Assembly (NCBI RefSeq): GCF_039541855.1
Contig: NZ_BAABHA010000015.1
Span: forward strand, 186,001 to 250,000
Origin: Solirubrum koreensis
Lineage (GTDB): Bacteria; Bacteroidota; Bacteroidia; Cytophagales; Hymenobacteraceae
DNA length: 64,000 bases
Direction of reading: 5' to 3'
The translations under genes were made by a program, and so were the position numbers. The notes beneath the pieces were generated by a model. It searched no databases. It was given only the letters and a program-made list of their open reading frames with translations, and was not told the origin of the DNA. Shown piece after piece: positions 32,862 to 43,800 of the stretch; the first letter of the stretch is position 1, and every line of letters begins with the position of its first letter.

Positions 32862-33881
32862 ATGGACCCCTTTTTCGAATTTTTGTCGGCCGAGATAAAC
32901 GACAACTGCCAAACCGAGCTGCAACAACATGCCAGCGTGCTGCAGGCCGAAACCACCTGGCGCGGCCAGCAGGGCAGTTCCGCCATAATTACCGATTACT
33001 TCCTCGACGGGTACCAGCTATCCAGCATGACCGGGCAATTGCACCAGCCCTTGCAAGCCGAGCTGGAAGTGCTGGGGCCTTGGGTGGGCATGTTGTTTCA
33101 GTTTACCGGTGGCGTCGACTCGCGCAGCTGCGCTAACCGGCCCTTGCACCTGGGCGAAGGCCGGCAGAACATTGTGGGCGACCAAACCACGCGTAACCAC
33201 TACACCTTCCGGCCCCAGCAAAGCACCGGGCAGCAATTTCACATGTTCACGGTGCACCTTAAGCCCGAGTTCTTTCGCGACCTGGTGGTGAGCAACGCCG
33301 AGTGGCTGCGCATGCACGAGCGGCGGCTGAGCCGCAACGAACCCTTTGTGCTGGTGCCCGACGGTGCACCCGCCTCGGCCGCTACCCGTGCCATTATTCA
33401 GCAAATTGCCGAATGCCCGTACTCGGGCGCGCTCAAGAAAATGTTTCTGGAGGCCCGCTTTCTTGACCTGTTCGTGGAGCAGCACGAGCAAATGGCAAAG
33501 ACCATTACGCGGCTTTCGACTCCCGAGCGCGACCTGTTTTATGCCATCCGCGACTTCCTCGACTGCCACTACGCCGAGCCGCCCAGCTTGCTGCAACTGG
33601 CCCGGCAGTTCGGCACCAACGACTTCAAGCTCAAGAAAGGCTTCAAGCAGCTCTTCGGCACCACCGTGTTTGGGTACGTGGCTGAGCGACGCTTAACAGT
33701 GGCCCAGCAACTGATTGCCCTAACCGAGCAGCCACTGCAGGAAGTAGCCGAATCGGTGGGCTTCACCAATCCGGCCCACTTTGCCACGGCCTTCAAGCGC
33801 AAGTTTGGGGTGGCCCCGTCGCAAATGCGCCGCTCACGTCACCTCGCGGAGCAGCCCGATTCGTGGCTGAAGCTGGCGTAG
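32862..33881 (+). CDS. AraC-family transcriptional regulator
   Basis: A 339-residue regulator. The N-terminal 220 residues are a ligand-binding-type region; the C-terminal 100 residues contain the double helix-turn-helix of the AraC family: LLQLARQFGTNDFKLKKGFKQLFG followed by QLIALTEQPLQEVAESVGFT and NPAHFATAFKRKFGVAPSQMR. The second part is close to the family signature. The open frame extends upstream to 32592, but the ATG at 32862 is preferred because a -7 element stands just before it and the extension has no family character. Its architecture is like PchR-type siderophore regulators, and the iron-uptake genes lie 3 kb away; direct control is an inference. Confidence 0.85.
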   Translation: MDPFFEFLSAEINDNCQTELQQHASVLQAETTWRGQQGSSAIITDYFLDGYQLSSMTGQLHQPLQAELEVLGPWVGMLFQFTGGVDSRSCANRPLHLGEGRQNIVGDQTTRNHYTFRPQQSTGQQFHMFTVHLKPEFFRDLVVSNAEWLRMHERRLSRNEPFVLVPDGAPASAATRAIIQQIAECPYSGALKKMFLEARFLDLFVEQHEQMAKTITRLSTPERDLFYAIRDFLDCHYAEPPSLLQLARQFGTNDFKLKKGFKQLFGTTVFGYVAERRLTVAQQLIALTEQPLQEVAESVGFTNPAHFATAFKRKFGVAPSQMRRSRHLAEQPDSWLKLA

Positions 33882-33912
33882 CGCAAAGCTGCTGCCAGTT
33901 GCCTCCGGTCGT

Positions 33913-36432
33913 TTACAGCTTAAACTGCGCGCACACCTTCACCCCAAACGTTTTCACGTCGGGCAGGCTGCGGTAGGTAAGGCGGTGCACGAAATCAACG
34001 CGCAGAAACTTGAAGATGTTCTCCACACCGTAGCCCGCTTCGGCGTAAGGCGTGCTGCCCAGAGTGCGGAAGGTGGGCATGGGCGCGCCCGTGGCGTCTT
34101 GGGTGGGGGCGGTTTCGCGGTTGGCGGTGCTAATGCCGCCGTACAGCAGGTTGCCGCTGGCCACCAGGCGCCAGTCAAGCTTTTTGAGCAGCGGCACGGC
34201 GTTAATCAGCAAACCTTCAAAATAGTGCTCGGCGTGCAACGAGGCGTACCGGTCGCTCACGAACTCGGAGTAGTTCATGAGGTTGTAGGCGTTCGAGGTG
34301 TAGATAAACGACTCATTGCCGAGGTGCGCTTTCAGTACCAAATACGGCACCGTGCTCGGGATGTAGCCCGCGTCCAGCACGTACTCGGTGCGGCCCAGCT
34401 GGCCCAGCTGCACGCTGTGGGTCATCATCAGGTTGAACTTCTGGTAGCGCAGGTCGCTGCCCAATAACCCATCTACGCCCAAAGTGTAGCGGCCGGTAAA
34501 CACGGGCCACTTGGCCGTGCCCACGGCGTAGCGTCGGTTTTGGTTCTGAATCAGCACCTCGCCCGGCGCGTAGCGCGACTCCACCACCACTTCGGTCAGC
34601 GTGAGCTGGTCGGCGGTGGGGGCGCCGGCCTGGTGGTCGGGCGTGGTGTAGTAGGCAAAGTTGTAAATAGGGTCAAAGTGCTGGCGACGCAGCGTGAGCT
34701 TCTGGGTGAAGTTGTGGAACAGGTCCGACTGCGCCGACACGCTGGTAACGTCGCGCCACAGCGGCAGCAGCGGCCGGATGTTACCAAAGCGCGCCGCCGC
34801 CTCAAACAGCGGACTTTCCAGGGCCAGGTCGTTATCGAGCAGGGCTACCAGGTCCAGCTCGTGGCTGTGCTTCACGCTGAAAACCGTCCAGTTCGGGCGG
34901 TTCAGAATGCGGTCGGCCGAGAGGCTGTACTTGAATTCACCGTCGCGGGTGCCGTAGGCCGTGTAGCCTTGCAGCAGCCAGTTGGGGCTGAGCTCGGGCG
35001 TGCTGCGGAAGCCAAGGCGCAGGCGGTGACCCTCCACGTTGTTGTAGTTGTAGCTGCTGAAAATCGGACCCAGCTCAAACCGGCCGCGCGGGCCCAGCTC
35101 TTTGTAGCCGTTCACCACCAAATCGGCCACTTCCAAGAACGTGCGCACCGAAGGCAGCTTGCCCACCGAATCGAGGACCATGAGGGTGCGCTGCTCCTGT
35201 GCGGTTAGGGTATCGGGGCGTTGCTCGTTCCAGAAGTTGGCGGGCGTTTTCAGGGCATCAGGCGCGGCGGCAAAGGGCTGGTCGTAGAACGGCAGCTCGC
35301 GCGGGTGACCCGCATCGAATTTCGAGTTAACGGTGGTAAAGCGCACCAGCAGGCCGGTTTGCTTTTGCGCGGGTTTCATGCCCACCACCACGCGGGTGCG
35401 CTGCGGCAGCCACGCCCCGGCTCCCGAAGGCGCTAGGTCCTGGTACACCCGAATTTGGTCGACGAAGTTGATGTTGGCTTGCGGGTCTACTTCCAGATCC
35501 ACGCGGCGCAGGGCGTAGCCTTCGGTGGTAATCCAGATGCGGCCGGTAAAGGCCAGGTCCTGGGCGCGACGCGGCATTACCTTCAGCTGGTAGCAGCGGT
35601 CCTGCCCAATCATCACCGAGTCTTCCAGGTCATAATCGTAAGTAATGCGCCAGCCGTCGGCAATGGGGGAAATAAAGTCCTTGCCCATCACCACCTGCCA
35701 GTTGGGGTAGAAATCGTAGTCCTGAAACGACGAGCCCAGCACCTGCGAAAGCAACGTACCGTCGCGCGGGGCCACGCCGTGCAGCTTCGAGTGCTTGATT
35801 TCCTCCCGCTCGCGGTTGGGCCGGTGCCGCACGTAGTAGCGCGACATCACCTCGGAGGCAAAGAGCGGCACGGTGGGTTTGCCGCTGGCGTTGCGCTCCA
35901 TCTGGCCCACGCCATCGGCCAGAGCCGTCATGTCGCGAATAACCTTGCGCCGCGCCAACCGGTCGGAAATATCCGACAGCGACACTTCGATGCGGTTGTA
36001 GCTGTCGAACTCGAAAGCCTCGAGCCGGCCTTTGTCGTTCTGCTTTTTGTGCTGCTGCACCCGCCGCAAAATGGCGTAGGCCGGGTTTTCGGTGGGCCGG
36101 ATGGTTACCTCACCCAAAGCCACAGCCGCAGAGGCCAGGGCCAGGTTTAGCGTTTGGGCCGGCTGCGTGGTAACGGCGCGGCTCTTGGTACGGAAGCCCA
36201 TAGCCGACGCCGACAGCGAGTCCACGGCGCGCGTTACGGCTAGCTGGTAGCGGCCGTCGTCGTCGGCAGTGGTGCCGAAGGTGGTTCCCTTCACGAACAC
36301 CGAGGCGAAAGGCACGGGTTGGCCGGTGGCGGCTTCGGTAATGCGGCCCGAAAAAACAATCCGCTGGGCCAGCGCAGTATTTCCAATCGTTAGCCAGAGC
36401 ATTAGCCCCAGCCACGCGTAAAAAGCCTTCAT
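33913..36432 (-). CDS. DUF5686 protein with carboxypeptidase-regulatory-like domain
   Basis: An 839-residue exported protein. A signal peptide (about 1-22, ending NTALAQ) is followed by a regulatory-like domain (about 26-105: FSGRITEAATGQPVPFASV) and the DUF5686 region. The latter has RVQQHKKQNDKGRLEAFEFD near residue 125, an acidic/basic central part (DDSVMIGQDRCYQLKV-like segment) and a long C-terminal barrel-like section rich in Tyr and ending KVCAQFKL. It is likely an outer membrane protein; the family is common in Bacteroidota and of unknown function. The ATG at 36432 is chosen over 36438. A promoter with TTTG and TACCTTTG lies at 36455-36482. Confidence 0.88.
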   Translation of the reverse strand: MKAFYAWLGLMLWLTIGNTALAQRIVFSGRITEAATGQPVPFASVFVKGTTFGTTADDDGRYQLAVTRAVDSLSASAMGFRTKSRAVTTQPAQTLNLALASAAVALGEVTIRPTENPAYAILRRVQQHKKQNDKGRLEAFEFDSYNRIEVSLSDISDRLARRKVIRDMTALADGVGQMERNASGKPTVPLFASEVMSRYYVRHRPNREREEIKHSKLHGVAPRDGTLLSQVLGSSFQDYDFYPNWQVVMGKDFISPIADGWRITYDYDLEDSVMIGQDRCYQLKVMPRRAQDLAFTGRIWITTEGYALRRVDLEVDPQANINFVDQIRVYQDLAPSGAGAWLPQRTRVVVGMKPAQKQTGLLVRFTTVNSKFDAGHPRELPFYDQPFAAAPDALKTPANFWNEQRPDTLTAQEQRTLMVLDSVGKLPSVRTFLEVADLVVNGYKELGPRGRFELGPIFSSYNYNNVEGHRLRLGFRSTPELSPNWLLQGYTAYGTRDGEFKYSLSADRILNRPNWTVFSVKHSHELDLVALLDNDLALESPLFEAAARFGNIRPLLPLWRDVTSVSAQSDLFHNFTQKLTLRRQHFDPIYNFAYYTTPDHQAGAPTADQLTLTEVVVESRYAPGEVLIQNQNRRYAVGTAKWPVFTGRYTLGVDGLLGSDLRYQKFNLMMTHSVQLGQLGRTEYVLDAGYIPSTVPYLVLKAHLGNESFIYTSNAYNLMNYSEFVSDRYASLHAEHYFEGLLINAVPLLKKLDWRLVASGNLLYGGISTANRETAPTQDATGAPMPTFRTLGSTPYAEAGYGVENIFKFLRVDFVHRLTYRSLPDVKTFGVKVCAQFKL

Positions 36433-36454
36433 ATGCATCACGTCCTAATCGACT

Positions 36455-36482
36455 CAAAGGTACGACGTGGTAGGGAGCCAAA
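36455..36482 (-). promoter_or_regulatory. Promoter of the DUF5686 gene
   Basis: On the minus strand TTTG (36482-36479) is followed after 16 bases by TACCTTTG (36462-36455), a perfect -7 element. Spacing is slightly short of the usual. Confidence 0.5.
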
Positions 36483-36571
36483 TACCTTACAAAAGGTTAA
36501 TCGTTCGTTGTTTATTTATGAATAATCCGCTCTGTTACAGTTTGATAAAAATCAAATACAAGCGAATTCAA

Positions 36572-37546
36572 TTATCTGCTGCTGGTAATTGGCCGCAACC
36601 GCACCCGGTATAAATTGGACTGACCCACTACAGCGCGTCCGCTACTTGGAGCCACGGCGCGGGTGCTGGCAAAATAGAGCCACTGCCCATCGGCCGATAG
36701 GGAAGGCGTAAAATCGAACTCCGGCGAGTTTAGGCCGGCCGGCAAGTGCACGGCCGGGCCCCAGCCGGAAGCAGTGCGGGGAGCCGCATATAAATCGGCG
36801 GAGCCGGTGCCGCCGGCCCGGTCGCTCCACAGCAGCAGCCAGCGGCCGTCGGGCGTTAGCTCGGCGTCGCTTTCGGAAGCGGCGGTATTAACACTTGGGC
36901 CCAGGTTTTCGGGCGCGCCGAAGCCCGCGTCTTCCTGCCGGGCGCGGTACACATCGAGCCCGCCGTGGCCGCTGCGGCGGGCGGCACTGAAGTACAGGTA
37001 GCCTTCGTGAAAACAGGGGCCAAGCTCCGGGCCTTTGCCGTTTAGAGTAGTGCCCAGGTGGGCAGGTTGGCCCCACTGCCGACCGTTCCAGCTTACCTGC
37101 CACAAGTCCAGGTCGTGGCGGGTGGAGTCGCGGCCAGGCGCGGGGCGGTCGGAGGTGAAATACAGCGTACGGCCGTCGGGTGCAAAGGTCGGGTCGGAAT
37201 CGGAGTAGCGGGGGCTGGTAAATGGCAGCGCCTGCGGCGCCGACCATTCCCCGTTTCGCTGGCGCTGCGCCACCAAAATATGAGCATCCTTAAAGTCGGG
37301 TTGGCTGCGGGCAAAAACCAGCGTACGGCCATCGGGCGTGAGGCTGGGGTTGTATTCGTTGGCCGTGGTGGATAGGGTCCCCGCGCCTATCAATTCCGCT
37401 TCATCCGCCGTGAGGGAGGCAAAATCGGGAGGTAAACCAGCTGATGTTGAGGCCGGTAGCCGGGTGCAGCTGGGCAACACCAGCAAGCTAGAGGTAACCG
37501 AAACCCAAAACAGGGCCAGCAAACGAGAAGCAACAGAAGTGCGCAT
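36572..37546 (-). CDS. Lipoprotein with PD40 (TolB-type) propeller repeats
   Basis: A 324-residue lipoprotein: signal peptide with lipobox VLPSC, Cys at residue 27. Several PD40 repeats follow, each with the pattern PSLTPDGRTLVFAR, PTFAPDGRTLYFTSDR, AELTPDGRWLLLWSDR and PSLSADGQWLYFASTR. These form a six-bladed propeller like the TolB C-terminal domain. Bacteroidota proteins of this type often sit in the periplasmic space and may bind other proteins; the partner is unknown. The gene stands alone on the minus strand between the DUF5686 gene and the thioredoxin-reductase-like gene. Confidence 0.85.
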   Translation of the reverse strand: MRTSVASRLLALFWVSVTSSLLVLPSCTRLPASTSAGLPPDFASLTADEAELIGAGTLSTTANEYNPSLTPDGRTLVFARSQPDFKDAHILVAQRQRNGEWSAPQALPFTSPRYSDSDPTFAPDGRTLYFTSDRPAPGRDSTRHDLDLWQVSWNGRQWGQPAHLGTTLNGKGPELGPCFHEGYLYFSAARRSGHGGLDVYRARQEDAGFGAPENLGPSVNTAASESDAELTPDGRWLLLWSDRAGGTGSADLYAAPRTASGWGPAVHLPAGLNSPEFDFTPSLSADGQWLYFASTRAVAPSSGRAVVGQSNLYRVRLRPITSSR

Positions 37547-37639
37547 GAGAAGAACCAGTGGGAAACCGGTTCATGGACATGGAGCGGCTGCGGCGGCTGC
37601 ATTGGCCGCCTCGCATGATGATGTGAGGCCGTTATGGAT

Positions 37640-38602
37640 TTAAGCGCATTCCTCGCGGGTAAGCTGCTCGTTCATGCTAATGGCGGCCTGCGCACCCTCG
37701 GCCGCGGCTACCAAGGCCTGTTGTGCCGCCGGTGTAGTGTCGCCGGCGGCGTACACGCCCGTTACGCTGGTCATGATTTTTTTGTCGACCCACACGCCAC
37801 CGCTGCGCTTCAAACGGCGGCAGCCCAATTGATCGGCCAGGTCGCTCCGTTGCTGCTGCTCGGGGTGCACAAACAGGGCGCGGCGCGGCAAGGAGGAGCC
37901 GTCGGCAAATTCTATCTGGCGCAGGGTACCGTCGCGGCGGCCGGCAAGGCGTTCAATGGGTTGTTCATACACCGAAATGCCGCGGCGCTTGAGGCGGTGC
38001 CGGGCATGTTCGCTAAGGCCGGTCCAGCCGTCGGTGCATACCACCACGTCCTTGGACCAGCGGCTAACGAGCAGGGCAAAGCCCGCGGCCGATTTGTCGC
38101 GGCCGTATACGGCCAGGGCTTCGTCGCTTACCTCGTAGCCGTGGCAGTAGGGGCAGTGCAACACGCCGGTGCCCCAAAACTCACGCATGCCTTCAATGGT
38201 GGGTAGCACATCGGCAATGCCGGTGGCCAGCAGAATTTTGCGGGTAGTAACGCAGCGGCCCGAATCAAGCGTGACGCGAAAGGAGCCGGTTTCAGGGTCC
38301 TGTTCGGCGGTAGTCACGCACGTTTCGCGGTACTCCACGGTGGGGTAGGGCTGAAGCTGCTCCCGGCCGATGCGTAATAATTCCTGTGGGGTAATGCCGT
38401 CGCGCGAGAGGAAACCGTGCACGGCCGGCGAAGGGGCGTTTCGGGTCTTGCCGCCGTCGCAGAGCAGTACCCGGCGGCGGCAGCGGCCCAGCACCAGCGT
38501 GGCGCTCATGCCGGCGCAGCCGGCACCTATTACCACCACTTCATAATCGGTGGGGGGAATGTGGCGGGGGCGCTTAAAAGGACGACGGGCAGAAGCGGGC
38601 AT
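37640..38602 (-). CDS. Thioredoxin-reductase-like FAD/NAD(P) oxidoreductase
   Basis: A 320-residue pyridine-nucleotide disulphide oxidoreductase. The FAD motif is VVIGAGCAGMSATLVLGR (near residue 25), and GVYAAGDTT is the second FAD motif. A CPYC pair in HCPYCHGYE corresponds to the redox cysteines of the thioredoxin reductase family. The frame is open up to 38707; the ATG at 38602 is preferred because it leaves a short basic leader before the FAD motif. The substrate thiol protein or small thiol is not known, as no thioredoxin gene is adjacent. Confidence 0.85.
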   Translation of the reverse strand: MPASARRPFKRPRHIPPTDYEVVVIGAGCAGMSATLVLGRCRRRVLLCDGGKTRNAPSPAVHGFLSRDGITPQELLRIGREQLQPYPTVEYRETCVTTAEQDPETGSFRVTLDSGRCVTTRKILLATGIADVLPTIEGMREFWGTGVLHCPYCHGYEVSDEALAVYGRDKSAAGFALLVSRWSKDVVVCTDGWTGLSEHARHRLKRRGISVYEQPIERLAGRRDGTLRQIEFADGSSLPRRALFVHPEQQQRSDLADQLGCRRLKRSGGVWVDKKIMTSVTGVYAAGDTTPAAQQALVAAAEGAQAAISMNEQLTREECA

Positions 38603-38800
38603 GGCGTGCGGGCAGATGTGGAATGCGGTTTCAAACCTCAAAACCCGCGCTGGGGTTACGGCCGAGGTAGGTAAAAGGTCGCCCAGCGAAGCCGATTGCA
38701 GCCCCAAACCAGCGCTGTGCCTGAGTTTCTTGTGCTATTTAAGAGTTGAAGCTCTGCCGGAATTTGTGGTACTTGAGCTTGAACCCACCCATTTGCGCGC

Positions 38801-40699
38801 ATGCGACACACCTACTTGCTACTGGCGGCACTGGCCCTAAGCCACGCCGCGGCCGCCCAACTTTCGGGCATCAAAACCATTGACCCCGCCGGCACCGGGC
38901 CCAATAACTACCCCACCGTAACCGCGGCCGTTACGGCACTTAATGCCGCCGGCGTGGGCGCCGGCGGCGTCACGTTCCGGGTGCGGGCCGGCGTTACTTT
39001 CACCGAAACCATTCCCGCCATTACGGCATCGGGCACGGCTACCACCGGCATTCAGTTTGTGAAGAGCGGAGCCGGCCCCATGCCCATTCTACAGCAGGTA
39101 GGCACCGGTGCAACCGACGCCGTGCTGACCCTGGACGGTGCCGATTACGTGCGCCTCGACAGTCTGATGCTGCGCGACAACCCCGCCAACACCACCCCCG
39201 CTGAGCAAACCGAATACGGCGTGTGGCTGAAGGGCGGCGCCACCAACAACCTGGTGCAGGGCTGTACCGTGGAGCTGAACCGCACCAACGCCAACCGAAC
39301 CTTCGGCGTGCACTTGCTCGACGGCGGCAACAACGCCAACCGCTTCTACAACAACAGCGTCCGCAACTGCACCGGCGCTTACCAGTTTGCCGCTACCTCC
39401 ACCAACCCCGATGCCGACAACGAAATAGGCACACTGCCGGGCGGGCGTAGCGCCGTAACGCAAATTGGAATGCCCACCACGGGCGGCCCGCCCGCTACTA
39501 CCATCGTGTATGCTGTGTACTTGGGCGTGCAGCAGCGGGCCAAGGTTTTCGGGCAGGATATTACCGATGTACAGGGCACAGGCTCGGTGTACGGTATCTA
39601 CTCCACCGGCACTACCAACAGCGTGGACATGACCGATAACCGCCTCAGCAACTTCCTCACGCGCGCCACCGGCAGCGGTATCGTGGAAGTGCTGTACGTG
39701 AACAACGGCGTAACGCACAACATCCTGCGCAACCGCATCCACAACATCAACGCCACCGGCACGGCAGCCTTCGCGGTAGGTATCGACATAACGGGCGGCA
39801 CCACCAACAACGTCGTCAACAACTTTGTGAGTGGGGTGCAGGCCCCGGCCAGCACGGCCGGTACGGCGGTGCGGGCGTTGAGTTTGCGCGGCGGCACGAG
39901 CAACAATGTGTTCCACAACACGGTACTGGTGGAATACGCTGCTACCGTGGCCACCAACAAAAGCGGCGCTTTCTACATGTCGGGCGCTAACACGCCGGGC
40001 TACGTGGTCAACAACATCTTTGTGAATCGGGTCACTGGTCTGGGCACAGGCGGTGTAGGAGCCGCCTTTTTTAAGGCGACGGCGTCGGTAGCTACTCTCA
40101 CGGGCTCGAACAACAACTTGTACTACAGCGCCTCGCCCTCGGCTGAGCACCCCATTTTTTACGGGGTAGCTGCTACGCCCGTTGCGCTCATTACCCTGGC
40201 CGACTACAAGCAATTGGCCGCACCAGCTGAGCAAAACTCAGTAACGGAAAACCCGCCTTTCGTGGCCCCTGCCACCGGCGACCTGCACATTAGTGCCGCG
40301 GTGCCCACTGTAGTGGAACGACGCGGGCTGAGCTTGGTTGGCGGTACCGGCGTGCCCACCGACATCGACAACGAAGCCCGCAATGTGAGCACGCCCGATA
40401 TCGGCGCCGACGAAGGCTCGTTTCAAATTATTTTGGCAGCAGAAGCCGCCAAAGCCAGCTGGCAGACCCAGGTGTTCCCCAACCCCACGGCCGGTATCCT
40501 TACCCTCAACGTTAGCGGTGCCACCAAGCCACTTCGCCTCACCGTGCTCGACGTTATGGGCCGGCCTGTACAACAGGCCCTCTTGCCCGCTGGCCGAACG
40601 TCTTATTCGCTTGATTTAAGCGGACAGGCAGCCGGCGTGTACCTGCTGCGCCTCAGCAACGGCCAGGCTGTAAGCAGCCACCGCGTGGTGTTGCGGTAG
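38801..40699 (+). CDS. Secreted beta-helix protein with T9SS sorting tail
   Basis: A 632-residue exported protein: signal peptide (1-19, ending AAAAQ), a long repetitive right-handed beta-helix-like region with many N- and T-rich turns (TNNLVQGCTVELNRTNANRT, NNVVNNFVSG, NNVFHNTVLV) and a C-terminal sorting domain. The tail has VFPNPTAGILTLNVSG and GVYLLRLSNGQAVSSHRVVL, the hallmarks of type IX secretion type A sorting. It is therefore sent through the T9SS to the surface or medium. Ligand and enzyme activity are unknown. It converges on the FG-GAP gene with a long palindrome between them. Confidence 0.9.
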   Translation: MRHTYLLLAALALSHAAAAQLSGIKTIDPAGTGPNNYPTVTAAVTALNAAGVGAGGVTFRVRAGVTFTETIPAITASGTATTGIQFVKSGAGPMPILQQVGTGATDAVLTLDGADYVRLDSLMLRDNPANTTPAEQTEYGVWLKGGATNNLVQGCTVELNRTNANRTFGVHLLDGGNNANRFYNNSVRNCTGAYQFAATSTNPDADNEIGTLPGGRSAVTQIGMPTTGGPPATTIVYAVYLGVQQRAKVFGQDITDVQGTGSVYGIYSTGTTNSVDMTDNRLSNFLTRATGSGIVEVLYVNNGVTHNILRNRIHNINATGTAAFAVGIDITGGTTNNVVNNFVSGVQAPASTAGTAVRALSLRGGTSNNVFHNTVLVEYAATVATNKSGAFYMSGANTPGYVVNNIFVNRVTGLGTGGVGAAFFKATASVATLTGSNNNLYYSASPSAEHPIFYGVAATPVALITLADYKQLAAPAEQNSVTENPPFVAPATGDLHISAAVPTVVERRGLSLVGGTGVPTDIDNEARNVSTPDIGADEGSFQIILAAEAAKASWQTQVFPNPTAGILTLNVSGATKPLRLTVLDVMGRPVQQALLPAGRTSYSLDLSGQAAGVYLLRLSNGQAVSSHRVVLR

Positions 40700-40714
40700 T
40701 AGCCCATTCTGCTA

Positions 40715-40772
40715 TTCCGGACACAAAAAGGCCGCCGGCTCAGTTGAGCCGGCGGCCTTTTTGTGTCCGGAA
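40715..40772. terminator. Perfect 28-bp palindrome between convergent genes
   Basis: Arms 40715-40742 and 40745-40772 are perfect reverse complements with a loop of only two bases (GT). The inner stem has GGCCGCCGGCT and the sides carry AAAAA and TTTTT, so it works as an intrinsic terminator in both directions for the two convergent genes. Confidence 0.9.
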
Positions 40773-40801
40773 CGCGCCTTATTACTGCGCGGCCACTGGG
40801 T

Positions 40802-43800
40802 TTAGCGCACGAACATCCGGGTGGTATAGCTGCGCTCGGGTGTAACGTAGCGCACAATGTACCAACCGGCAGCCAGGCCTTTTACCTGTACCGCACCGCT
40901 GGCTTGGGCGCCTACGGCGTGGCGGCCCATGTGGCGGCCGGTAAGTGCGTACACTTCCAGGTAGGAGGCTTCCGACGTTGTTCCGGCAAACGAATAGCGC
41001 AACAGACCATCAGCAACCACGGTGGGGGCCACATCGAAGCGGGCGGTGGTTTCGGCCTTGGTTACGGTGCGCACCGGCGAGTAGCTAACAGTGCCATCGG
41101 TGTCTACCTGACGCAAGCGGTAGTAGAGGGTGGTGGCAGTGGTGGGCAACTGCTCATCCAGCCAGCTGTAGTTATGGCGGGTGCTGCTGGTGCCCTGGCC
41201 GGCCAAAGTGCTCATTTGCGCGAAGGTGAAGCCGTTTACGCTGCGCTCCACAACAAACCCGGCATTGGCTTTTTCAGAAGCCGTAGCCCAGTCCAGCCGC
41301 ACGGAAGCACCGTTGACTTGCGCGCTGAAGAAAATCAGCTCAACCGGCAGCGGCTGCGGTGCGGCGCTGGTTGCGTTAATGCGTACGCTGGTGGTGTTGC
41401 CCGCACCGCCTTGGTTAGCGGTAACGATGTCCAAGTCACCATCGCCGTCCAGGTCGCCGAGCAGCACGTTGTTCGGGCCAATACCTACAGTAACGGTCGT
41501 ACGCGTAGCGAAGCCAATGTTTTCCACGCCGGTGGAAGTGCTGCGCAGGATGCTCACCGTAGTGCCTCCGCCCGACGTACCGGAGTCACCGTAGTCGGCC
41601 GCAACGATATCTAGTTTCCCGTCGCTGTCCAGGTCGCCGATGGATACCCCGGCCGGGCCCACGCCTACACCAAAGTCCAGCTTGGTTGCGAAGCTCACGG
41701 CAGCGGTGCCGGTGGTGGTATTGCGCAACACGCTCACGTTGTTGGTGCCGTTGTTAGACGTCACGATGTCCAGCTTACCGTCGCCGTCAAGGTCGCCGAT
41801 GTTTACCACCACTGGGGACGAGCCCACTGTGAAATCCTGCTTGGCTGCGAAGCTGGACGTGGAAATGGGGCCGGGACCGGACGTGGCGTTGCGCAGCACG
41901 CTCACGCTGGCGCTACCTGCGTTAGCCGTTATAATGTCCAGTTTGCCGTCCTTGTTCATGTCGCCTAAAACCACGCCGTAGCAGGTAAGGGCGGTAGCAA
42001 AGTTTACCGGTGAGGCAAAGGCAATGGCGCCAACGCTGGTGCTGGTGTTGCGCAGCACGCTTACGTTGTTGCTTTGCTGATTCGACGTCACAACGTCCTG
42101 TCGTCCGTCGCCGTCCACGTCGCCGATGGCCAAACCCGAAGGGCCGGTAGCTACTGCGTACGCCTGGCTGGCAGCAAAAGAAATGTTTCCCGCGCTGGTG
42201 CTGGTGTTCAGCAGTACGCTCACGTTGTTGGTGCCGTAGTTCGCCGTTGCAATATCCAGCTTGCCGTCACCGTCAAGGTCGCCGATAGCAATGTTGTAGC
42301 AGCCCGTTTGGCCGGCACCCAAGGTAAAATCCTGCTTGTTGGCAAAGTCGGCGGCGCCGGTCGTGCGGGTGTTACGCAGAATGCTAACGGTGTTGCCCGT
42401 GCCGTTGCCGTAGTTCACCACAATCAGGTCCAGTTTGCCGTCGCCATCTACGTCGCCCAATACCTCGTTGCTGGGGTTATCGTTGGTGAGCTTATCCATG
42501 GTACCACTGAAAGCACCAGTGCCATTAGCGGTTTTTACCGTGAACTGGTACACCTGTGGGTTGCCCACCGCTTGGTTGCTGGCGTTTACCACCGTGTTAG
42601 GTACGGTTACGCTCACCACCTCACCCGGCTTGAAAAAGTAAGGTGCGGGGGTAATGGTAACAACGTTTTCGTTGGTGCTGATGGAAGCAGAACGCAGGTA
42701 GCCGATCTGGCTGCTGAACACGCGGATGTTTGCTGCGGAAGCACTGGTAACGTCCTGACTGAACGTGATTCTGATAGCTACATTACGTTCGGCGGTGAGG
42801 GCGTTGGCCGCCGGCGTAACCTTGCTGATAACGAAAGGCGGAGTGAAGGTTTGCGTTGAGGTGGCCGAGCCGCCCGGCGTGGTTACGCTGAGGGTGCCCA
42901 CCACCACGCCTGCCGGTACGTTTACCGTAACGGAGGTGCTGTTAGACGAGACAGGAACGGCCGTCACGTCATCGTCGGAGCCGATTTTGCCGTTGAACGT
43001 TATCAGCGACGCATTATTGAGGCTGCTGCCCGAGATGGTAACCAACTGCCCGATGGGGCCACTCGTGGGCGAGATGCTGCTAATGGCAGGCGGACCCAAA
43101 TAGATGTAATTCTGTGGGTTAGTGCCAGTGCCAAAAGGGGAGGTAACGCTAATCAGGCCGTAGGTGTCGGCTGGGCGGGCCGGGGCCGTAGCCAGAAGCT
43201 GCGTAGCCGAGACGTAGGTAACGGCTGTGGCAGCAACGCCTGCAATGGTAACGGTGCTGTTGCTGGTGAAGTTAGCGCCGTTAATGGTTATCTGGTTGCC
43301 ACCGGCTGCGGGGCCGGTCGTGGGGCTGAATGAAGCAACAGTGGGTGCTGGAGGTGCTTCCACCGTAATGGTGTAGCTAACAGCCGCTGAGGTACTAGTG
43401 CTGCCATTGGGATTCCGCTGCGTCGCTCTATAGGAGAAAACCACCTGACCTGTACCAGTACCAGCAGCAAATTGCAATTGAGTAGCCTCACTGGTGCTGA
43501 TTTGGCGCGGCCCCGTTACTTCCGAGCCGTTAACATACAACCGGCCAATCGTGGTGTTAGGACTGTATGTGCTAATGTCAAACCCAATAATTGTTCGGTT
43601 CGATGTAGCCGTCAAATCCGGAATGGCTACCTGGTTGGGGTTGTTGTTTAACAGCGTAACGCTCTTAGGAGCTGCCGTTTGTGCCACTGTCACCGACTGC
43701 AGCCCCAACAGCAAACTGAACAGCAAAAAGTACGGAAGGCTTAACAACGCCTTCGTGCGCCCTGCTGATGTTGAAGAACGTTGTCGGAACGAAGCCGATG

